From: a virus
Virus record (IMG/VR): IMGVR_UViG_3300036863_000061
Location: 1 to 34,566 of that record
Strand: one strand, 5' to 3'
DNA length: 34,566 bases
In this document: positions 29,214 to 34,566 of the stretch, piece by piece
Position numbering within the stretch: the stretch's first letter is position 1
How the letters are laid out: each line of letters starts with the position of its first letter
The notes under the pieces: generated by a model
What the model saw: only the letters and a program-made list of their open reading frames with translations
Database searches by the model: none
Told to the model about the DNA's origin: nothing
Made by a program: the position numbers and the translations under genes

Positions 29214-29531
29214 CTACGGGGCTGGGGCGACCCGGACCGCGGCGACGAACAGAGAGGTGACCGCCGAGTAGGTGATCGCCTTGACCATGCCGTAGGTGCC
29301 GGCGTAGACGGGGATGATGGCGACACCGGTCGTCAACGGGACCACGTAGGCGGTGCCGTCGACGGTGACCGTCTTCGCCGCCGCGTCCCGGTTGTTGACG
29401 ACCAGGAACACGCCGAGGTCCCAGCCGGCGGCCCTGGTGCCGGCTGGGATGGTGTCGCCGCCGCCGGTGGCCGCCGAGAAGACGACGTCTTGGAGACCGG
29501 CGGTGGCGTTTTGCACGGCCAGCAGTGCCAT
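29214..29531 (-). CDS. Capsid-decoration-like small head protein
   Basis: 105 residues, mostly beta: NATAGLQDVVFSAATGGGDT, GVFLVVNNRDAAAKTVTVDG and AYVVPLTTGVAIIPVYAG. The GGGDT and VxVNNxD features are typical of small proteins encoded after the capsid gene in actinophages, often read as decoration or minor head proteins. Position between the capsid frame and the head-tail adaptor supports this. Confidence 0.65.
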   Translation of the reverse strand: MALLAVQNATAGLQDVVFSAATGGGDTIPAGTRAAGWDLGVFLVVNNRDAAAKTVTVDGTAYVVPLTTGVAIIPVYAGTYGMVKAITYSAVTSLFVAAVRVAPAP

Positions 29532-29534
29532 GGC

Positions 29535-29750
29535 CTACCCCTGTTCCTCGAGGACCCAGCCGTCGCCGTCGCCGTGGTCGACGTAGCCGCCGGCGTGCAG
29601 CTCGTCGACCGCGTCCGGCTTGGCCGGTTCCGGCTCGGGGGGCGCCTTGACCGGCTCGGGCTTGACCGGTTCGGCCTTGACCGGCTCGGGCTTCTCGGGC
29701 TGCGCCTTCTTGACCGGTTCGGCAGCCTTCGCCTTGTTGTCTGCCATCAC
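29535..29750 (-). CDS. Pro/Lys/Glu-repeat small protein
   Basis: 71 residues. A repeated EPVKxEPVKPEPVK-type segment covers roughly residues 10-48 (PEKPEPVKAEPVKPEPVK), and the end is acidic and Gly-rich (AGGYVDHGDGDGWVLEEQG). The repeat is disordered in character. The ATGA overlap at 29747-29750 follows the capsid stop, so it is coupled to the highest-level late gene. Perhaps a virion linker or small head protein; function unknown. Confidence 0.6.
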   Translation of the reverse strand: MMADNKAKAAEPVKKAQPEKPEPVKAEPVKPEPVKAPPEPEPAKPDAVDELHAGGYVDHGDGDGWVLEEQG

Positions 29751-32700
29751 GTGATCCGGATCCCGGACAGGCCCACCGGGCGCAGCAGGTGGGTGGCGAA
29801 GTAGCCGAACACGTTCAGCTCGATCAGCGCCGGCCCCGACTTCTCCTCATACCGGAAGGACAACAGCGGCGACTCCCACGCCCACGCGTCAGCCGGGTTG
29901 AGGATGAAAATCTGGGTGTCGCCCGCGGCCGTGCCGGTGGCCGCCCACGCCGGGATGAAGTCGAGCCCGTCGACGGACCAGCCTTGGGTGATGGCATTGC
30001 CGACACCGGCCGTGTTCGTAGCGCCGATGGACGGGAAGACGGGCCGGCCGGTCGTGTCGACCGCAGTGGCGAGGATGGCGGTGGCGTTCTGACCCATCAA
30101 CCCGACGCCGGGGGCGCCGAACCGGTTGAACGGGTACGCGGCAAGCCGGGCACGGATGCCGGCGATCAGCGCCGGTGGGGTGCCGGTGGTGCCGACATAA
30201 GTGGCGGCCTGCGCACCCGAGGGCACAAACCCGGCGGTGATGGTGCCGCCGGAGCCGTTGGCGCCGTTGAGCAGGGTGTACACCTTGGCCTCGGTCTGCC
30301 GGGCGTACGACTCCCGCATCGTGGCGAGGGCGATCTGGTCGATGGCCGGGTTCGACGAGTCGACGATTTCGCGGGTGAGGATGAGCCGACCCGAGATCGC
30401 ACCAGGCGTGACCGTCTTCGTGGTGAACGACACGGAACCGTCGGTGGGGTTGGTGCCTTCCACATGGTCTGCGGTGACCGCGGTCGACGACACGAAGATC
30501 GGCACCACGAATGGGGTCGCGTTGTCGATGCTGCCGCGGGACAGGGCGTTGACGAACGGTCGGCCGCGGAGCAGCTCCGACACGTACAGGTCGGGGCGGT
30601 AGCCGGGCGGAATGATCTGCGACGCCGTCGATGTGGTCGTGGTCGAGAATCGGGCCGTGTTCAGCTGCGCCACCGCCAGCTTGGCGATCTCCTCGGTCTG
30701 CTCCCGGTACTTGCGGAGCCGGCCCAGCGCGTCGTCGTCGCGTTGGGTGGCCGCGTAGTAGGCGTCCCGCACCAGCGAGTTGCCCATCCCGGAGAACGCG
30801 TACACGGGTGGTTCGTAGGTGACGTGGAAGCGGGCCGCCCGCACGGTCTGCGGGCCTTCCTGCGGCGCTGGCAGATTCTCCAGAGCGGTTTTGAACCCGG
30901 CGGAGATGGCGTCGCCGATCGAGTCGCCGAGCCTGGCGGTCAGCGCCTCATGCGCCTTGGTGGTCTGCTCGGCGAACTTGGCGAGGTGGTCGTTGATGTC
31001 GAACTGGGGCGACTGCTCGGCCGCCGGGGTAGCCGTCTGTGCGGCCATCGTGGTCCCTTCGTTGTCTCTGCTGGCGGCGACACGCGTCACCCGCGCGTCA
31101 TCAAATGCGGGATTGGCTACCAGGGCAGCGGCGAACAGGGTGCCTTGCGACACCAGGTTGACCGAACTGTCAGACGGATCCGGATCCCAGCTGTCGCCGT
31201 TCTCGGTGCGGAAGTCGACTTCGGCGCTGAGCCCGTCGAGGATCTTGTCCTGGGCGAGGTTGAGCGCCCGGTCACCTTCGGGACCACGGGCGATTTTGAA
31301 CGTGGCAACCAGCCCTTTGGAGCCGGACTGGAGCCGGGTTGAACGGCCGATCAGCGACGCATGACCCGGCAAGTGATCGAGATTCAGCTTCACCCGATCT
31401 TCACTCGACCAGGTCAGCGACCCCGGCGAGAAACGCCATTTCATGCCCCCGGACCGGGCGACCTTGCCCCACGGCACAAGCAGGCCTTGGATGGTGCGCC
31501 GCTCAACGTCCACCGAGAACGTCTCGGCGACCTCCGGAGTGTCGAACTGGACGCGGACGGTGTCGCTGTCGTCGGCGTCGAACTTGACCGGCTCCGAACC
31601 GTTGGCCATGGCGGGCGCCTCCCTCTGCTGCGTCGGTGCCGGCGCGGGCGGGGCGGGCGGGGCGACTGGTTTACGGGCGGCCTTCTGCGCCGGGGTCAGA
31701 TTCGGCCGGTCCTCGAGCTCGCGGATCTCGTCGTCGACGTACGCGCCGACCTCAAGCCCGGTCTTGTACGCGTCCATCCGGGCCTGGGTGTCGCCGCGCA
31801 GGAAACCAGCGAAGTCGATCCGGGTCACATAGCCGCGGGGTAGGACGTCCCGCATCGACAGCCGGTCCTGGATCGCAGACACATAGGTGCCCAGGGTGAG
31901 GTTGATCAGTGCCTGCCACCGCTGTTCCTGGTTGGCGTACGTGCGCGAGGTGGTGGACACGCCCAGGTCTTCGGGGTCGACACCGGTGGCGCGGGCCACC
32001 TCCAGGACGGCGTGTTGGCGGGCATCGGCCAGTTGCAGCTGCTCCGGCGACCACGTCAACGGGGTCGGCTTCAACGCCTTCACATACGCCCACGCGTGCC
32101 GGGACCGGGCCAGCGACCAGTTGTCGAGGAGCTCTTCAATCTCCTCGTCGGGAAGTATCTCCGCGTCGGCCTGCGGCTCGAGGACACCAACCGGCATCGG
32201 CTCATCCGCATACAAAGCCGCCGCCTGATCCAACTTCAAACACGACCGGATAGCGCGGGCGGCGTGGCGCAGCAGCGGCGGATTCGGCGAGTCGAACCGG
32301 ATGACCTGGTTGTCCGGGACCGGTATCCCATCGATGTACACCTGACCGCCGGCCGCCGGGAATGACTGGTCGGGGCCGATCTGCATCGCCGACGGCAGCA
32401 GCGAACCGGTCTGCGCCACATGCACCGAACCCACCGGAACATGCCGGGCCTCGACCGGGTAGCCGTGCCACCCGAACTTGGTGACCTGCCACCAGGCGAC
32501 GCCCTCGAACAGCAGATCCTCAACCGTGTAGCTCATGATCACCGAACGGGGAATGTCCGGGTCCGGGTCCGGCACCAGATACTGCACGTCGGTGACGATC
32601 CGGCGGTCGGGGCCGTGAACCCGCAGCGGCAGGGTGCCGAGGCTGCCGCAGATCAGGTTCCGGGCCCGCAACAGGGCGGGCACCTGCAACGCCTCGCCGC

Positions 32701-32857
32701 GGGAGATCCGGGCGGCGATCGACCCGCCCGACGTCATGCCCTGCAACATTTCCGGGGGCACGTCGACGGAGAACCGCGCCGCGGGGGGCGGCGCGGTCAT
32801 CTGCGCTTCGGTCGGCAAGCCGAAGAAGATTTTCCGCCAGAAGGACGGCACGACCAC
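29747..32857 (-). CDS. Portal-protease-capsid triple fusion
   Basis: 1036 residues in one frame. Residues 1-395 are an HK97-type portal (LRARNLICGSLGTLPLRVH; YTVEDLLFEGVAWWQVTKFG; RATGVDPEDLGVSTTSRTYA). A Pro/Ala linker (396-416) follows. Residues 417-600 resemble the S78 prohead protease (TIQGLLVPWGKVARSGG; LNLDHLPGHASLIG with H495; ILDGLSAEVDF). Residues 604-1036 hold a delta-like helical lead and an HK97 major capsid fold (VVPIFVSSTAV; ISGRLILTREIVD; the AKVYTLLNGANGSG block). No stop or frameshift separates them. Portals are normally separate proteins. Internal ATGs at 31609 and 31048 have their own ribosome-binding sites. GTG 32857 lacks one. Confidence 0.86.
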   Translation of the reverse strand: MVVPSFWRKIFFGLPTEAQMTAPPPAARFSVDVPPEMLQGMTSGGSIAARISRGEALQVPALLRARNLICGSLGTLPLRVHGPDRRIVTDVQYLVPDPDPDIPRSVIMSYTVEDLLFEGVAWWQVTKFGWHGYPVEARHVPVGSVHVAQTGSLLPSAMQIGPDQSFPAAGGQVYIDGIPVPDNQVIRFDSPNPPLLRHAARAIRSCLKLDQAAALYADEPMPVGVLEPQADAEILPDEEIEELLDNWSLARSRHAWAYVKALKPTPLTWSPEQLQLADARQHAVLEVARATGVDPEDLGVSTTSRTYANQEQRWQALINLTLGTYVSAIQDRLSMRDVLPRGYVTRIDFAGFLRGDTQARMDAYKTGLEVGAYVDDEIRELEDRPNLTPAQKAARKPVAPPAPPAPAPTQQREAPAMANGSEPVKFDADDSDTVRVQFDTPEVAETFSVDVERRTIQGLLVPWGKVARSGGMKWRFSPGSLTWSSEDRVKLNLDHLPGHASLIGRSTRLQSGSKGLVATFKIARGPEGDRALNLAQDKILDGLSAEVDFRTENGDSWDPDPSDSSVNLVSQGTLFAAALVANPAFDDARVTRVAASRDNEGTTMAAQTATPAAEQSPQFDINDHLAKFAEQTTKAHEALTARLGDSIGDAISAGFKTALENLPAPQEGPQTVRAARFHVTYEPPVYAFSGMGNSLVRDAYYAATQRDDDALGRLRKYREQTEEIAKLAVAQLNTARFSTTTTSTASQIIPPGYRPDLYVSELLRGRPFVNALSRGSIDNATPFVVPIFVSSTAVTADHVEGTNPTDGSVSFTTKTVTPGAISGRLILTREIVDSSNPAIDQIALATMRESYARQTEAKVYTLLNGANGSGGTITAGFVPSGAQAATYVGTTGTPPALIAGIRARLAAYPFNRFGAPGVGLMGQNATAILATAVDTTGRPVFPSIGATNTAGVGNAITQGWSVDGLDFIPAWAATGTAAGDTQIFILNPADAWAWESPLLSFRYEEKSGPALIELNVFGYFATHLLRPVGLSGIRIT
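31046..31060 (-). promoter_or_regulatory. Internal ribosome-binding site before the capsid domain
   Basis: Within the fused late frame, GAAGGGA (31060-31054) lies 5 nt before ATG 31048-31046, which is codon 604, at the start of the capsid part (MAAQTATPAAEQ). This would give a separate 433-residue capsid precursor in larger amounts. Confidence 0.7.
31607..31625 (-). promoter_or_regulatory. Internal ribosome-binding site before the protease domain
   Basis: GAGGGAGG (31625-31618) lies 8 nt before ATG 31609-31607, codon 417 of the fused frame (MANGSEPVKF), at the boundary of the Pro-rich linker and the protease. It would allow a separate protease-capsid product without the portal. Confidence 0.7.
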
Positions 32858-32987
32858 AGGCTAGCAGCAAGATTTGCTGTAAATGCCTGCTCACACGTCA
32901 TCATTTCCTGTCATGAGGTGATCAGCGTGACCCGGTCGCGACCCACCGGAATCCCGCTCGACCGAGCCATCCAAAGGGAGCCCCATA
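32858..32987. promoter_or_regulatory. Divergent late promoter region
   Basis: 130 bp between the leftward head operon and the rightward terminase genes. A perfect short hairpin, CAGCAA/TTGCTG (about 32865-32879), lies just upstream of the portal start. I find no convincing pair of -35/-10 elements for the leftward gene; weak TTTACA and TAGCCT motifs are too close together. Late transcription may therefore need a phage activator. Confidence 0.4.
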
Positions 32988-33395
32988 GTGGCAAGATCCG
33001 GCCCGCTTGAACTAGGCGTCACAGCATCGCTGCGGGACACCCCCCTGATGAAACGAGATCAGGCGGCCGCGGCACTAGCACGCCGATACGCGCGGCTCAT
33101 CGATGAAGCGTCACCGGCGGCGAAGTACGAAGAACCACTGCGCAAGATCGCCGCAGCGCTCGACCGCGACGACGAAGCGGCCGCCGACGCCTACCGCAAG
33201 ATCGTCACAGCATTGTCGCAACACTCCGTCGCCAGCGACCTGGGGCCGAAGCTACTTGCGGCACTCGCGGCGTGCGGCATGACCCCAACATCACGTAACG
33301 CGAAGAATGGTGGAGCCGGTGGCCCTGTTGTCAGCGACGAGCTCGGCGCACTCCGGGCCCGCGCGCAGCAACGGCGACGTGCTGGGGCGCACTGA
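32988..33395 (+). CDS. Terminase small subunit
   Basis: 135 residues. It recognises the packaging site and loads the large subunit. A basic front (LMKRDQAAAALARRYARLID), helices (KYEEPLRKIAAALDRDDEAA; DAYRKIVTALSQHSVAS) and a C-terminal basic tail (LGALRARAQQRRRAGAH) fit the small, helical, actinophage terminase-small type. GTG 32988 has AAAGGGAG 8 nt upstream. Its end overlaps the large-subunit gene. Confidence 0.75.
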   Translation: MARSGPLELGVTASLRDTPLMKRDQAAAALARRYARLIDEASPAAKYEEPLRKIAAALDRDDEAAADAYRKIVTALSQHSVASDLGPKLLAALAACGMTPTSRNAKNGGAGGPVVSDELGALRARAQQRRRAGAH

Positions 33396-34566
33396 GCCAC
33401 GGCTATGGACCCCGCCGCTGCGGCCGCTCACCCCAGCCACGTCGTACGGATTCGACGTCATCGAATTCGCCGACGGCCGGCTGCGTCACCCGCTGCGCCC
33501 CTGGCAACAATGGCTGGCCATCCACGCCGGCGAGCTACTACCCGACGGCCGCCCCCGGTTCCGGATCGTCCTCGTCCTCGTCGCCCGGCAGAACGGCAAA
33601 ACCGAAGTCCTCGTCGTGCTGTCACTGTTCTGGCAGTTCATCGAAGTGGTACCCCTAATCCTGGGCACCTCCACGAAACTCGACTACGCCAAAGAGTCGT
33701 GGGGTAAAGCAATCAAGCTGGCCGAGCGCACCCCCGACCTGGACGCATTACGGGCATCGCGGTGGAAGCGTGAGGCCAACGGCGAACAGGAATCGTGGAC
33801 CCTCGAAGACTCCCGATACAAGATCTCCGCCAGCAACGAAGAAGGCGGCCGGTCCCTCACCATCAACCGGCTGATCGCCGACGAACTACGCCAACACCAC
33901 GACTACTCAGCGTGGGGTGCACTCGAGCCGGCCGCGTCACCGCTCGACGCCCAAATCTGGGCGCTATCCAACATGGGCGACGACCGGTCGGTCGTGCTCA
34001 ACGACCTACGCGACGCCGCACTCGCCTACATCGAAACCGGCGTCGGCGACCCCCGGCTAGGCATCTTCGAATGGTCATCGCCGAAGGACGCCGACCCGCA
34101 GGATCCTGAAGCGCTCGCCATGGCCAACCCCGAATACGGACGCCATCTAGACCCGGATGTACTGCTCGCCGCAGCAGCCCGCGCAGTCGCCAAGGGCGGC
34201 GAAGCGCTCACATCGTTCAAAACCGAACGCATGTGCATCCACGTCAAACTCCTCGACCCGGCCATCGACCCCGGCGCCTGGGCACGCTGCCTCGACGTCG
34301 GCGACCTGTCATCCGCCCGCTCGCATGTGGCACTGTGCCTCGACGTCGCACCGGACGGACAACACGCCACCCTCACCGCAGCCGCCGTAATGCCCGACGA
34401 CCGGGTCCGGCTCGAGGTAGTCGCCGCGTGGGACGGCACCGACTGCCTCGACCAGCTACGCCGCGACCTGCCCGACCTGCTCCAACGCATTCGGCCGCAA
34501 GTCCTCGGATGGCTACCCGCCGGGCCCGCAGCCGCACTCGCCGCCGACCTAGCAGACCGGCGGAAA
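33307..34566 (+). CDS. Terminase large subunit (partial)
   Basis: At least 420 residues, continuing past the right end. It is the ATPase-nuclease motor that pumps DNA into the prohead. Typical start LRPWQQWLAIHAGELL, Walker A ARQNGKTE (93-100), and a Walker B-like LIADE (189-193). WSSPKDADPQDPEALAMANP further supports the family. The nuclease domain is largely off the window. The start is uncertain: ATG 33307, GTG 33319 and GTG 33379 are all in frame. The frame overlaps the small subunit gene. Confidence 0.88.
   Translation, partial: MVEPVALLSATSSAHSGPARSNGDVLGRTEPRLWTPPLRPLTPATSYGFDVIEFADGRLRHPLRPWQQWLAIHAGELLPDGRPRFRIVLVLVARQNGKTEVLVVLSLFWQFIEVVPLILGTSTKLDYAKESWGKAIKLAERTPDLDALRASRWKREANGEQESWTLEDSRYKISASNEEGGRSLTINRLIADELRQHHDYSAWGALEPAASPLDAQIWALSNMGDDRSVVLNDLRDAALAYIETGVGDPRLGIFEWSSPKDADPQDPEALAMANPEYGRHLDPDVLLAAAARAVAKGGEALTSFKTERMCIHVKLLDPAIDPGAWARCLDVGDLSSARSHVALCLDVAPDGQHATLTAAAVMPDDRVRLEVVAAWDGTDCLDQLRRDLPDLLQRIRPQVLGWLPAGPAAALAADLADRRK

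Noticed and set aside
28260-31342. Long + strand frames opposite the head genes
   Set aside because: Their composition is Gly/Arg/Val-rich, and they are in shadow register with clear portal-capsid and adaptor genes.
32420-33010. + strand frame across the portal start and terminase leader
   Set aside because: It is an antisense shadow over the portal, and the last codons overlap the small terminase start without their own support.
1-34566. Window as a closed circular genome
   Set aside because: Joining the right end to the left gives only about 18 more codons for the terminase frame before a stop, with no nuclease domain. The sequence therefore does not close on itself here.
1-34566. CRISPR array or insertion sequence
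   Set aside because: No set of regularly spaced long direct repeats and no transposase gene was seen.

Overview
The window reads as about 34.6 kb of a temperate siphophage (or prophage) of a high-G+C actinobacterium. A Micromonosporaceae-type host (Micromonospora, Actinoplanes and relatives) is the best guess, because of the strong G/C third-position codon bias, the frequent GTG starts, and small families I know from that group: a DUF6221-like protein at 14328-14672 and the short WDCAACGEPWPC-type protein at 17110-17340. The host assignment is inference. The integrase lies in the middle (14.7-15.5 kb), not at an edge. The order therefore looks like the virion or circular form of a phage rather than an integrated linear prophage. 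The large terminase runs off the right end, so the genome continues beyond the window.

Layout. (1) 98-3041, minus strand: HNH nuclease, a tiny membrane protein, a 494-residue protein with eight tandem Trp-Ser-Ala repeats, and two virion-like proteins. These lie at the far end of the early operon, away from the tail module. (2) 3105-13295, minus strand: a long early operon of genes that mostly overlap by 4 bp. It holds a replication-initiator-like protein with a possible origin inside its gene, a cytosine-5 methyltransferase, RecT, a YqaJ exonuclease, a MazG-like pyrophosphohydrolase, a PD-(D/E)XK nuclease-like protein, an MT-A70 adenine methyltransferase and a Cro-like regulator. (3) 13304-13388: a compact divergent switch with two apparently leaderless promoters around a 10-bp inverted repeat. 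(4) 13396-15658, plus strand: repressor, small zinc-binding-like protein, DUF6221-like protein, tyrosine integrase and a one-pass membrane protein. (5) 15655-18064: accessory/lysogeny genes, including an Ltp-type superinfection-exclusion candidate and an AlpA/excisionase-like HTH protein, ending in a strong hairpin terminator. (6) 18159-21552, minus strand: membrane/holin-like proteins, a second HNH protein and an amidase endolysin. (7) 21565-32857, minus strand: tail and head genes, read from right to left in the usual order portal, protease, capsid, adaptor, tail completion, tail tube, chaperones, tape measure, minor tail. (8) 32988-34566, plus strand: small and large terminase, divergent from the head genes.

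The most unusual feature is the first late gene (29747-32857). Portal, prohead protease and major capsid protein form one uninterrupted 1036-codon reading frame. Strong internal ribosome-binding sites stand before the ATG codons at the protease and capsid boundaries. One mRNA could therefore give a triple fusion plus separate protease-capsid and capsid products, which would reconcile a dozen portal copies with hundreds of capsid copies. Other points for follow-up are the leaderless immunity switch, an antisense gene pair at 17.3-17.7 kb, the origin-like inverted repeats at 4.0 kb, the overlapping tail chaperones without a canonical slippery site, and the adjacent MT-A70 methyltransferase and nuclease genes.
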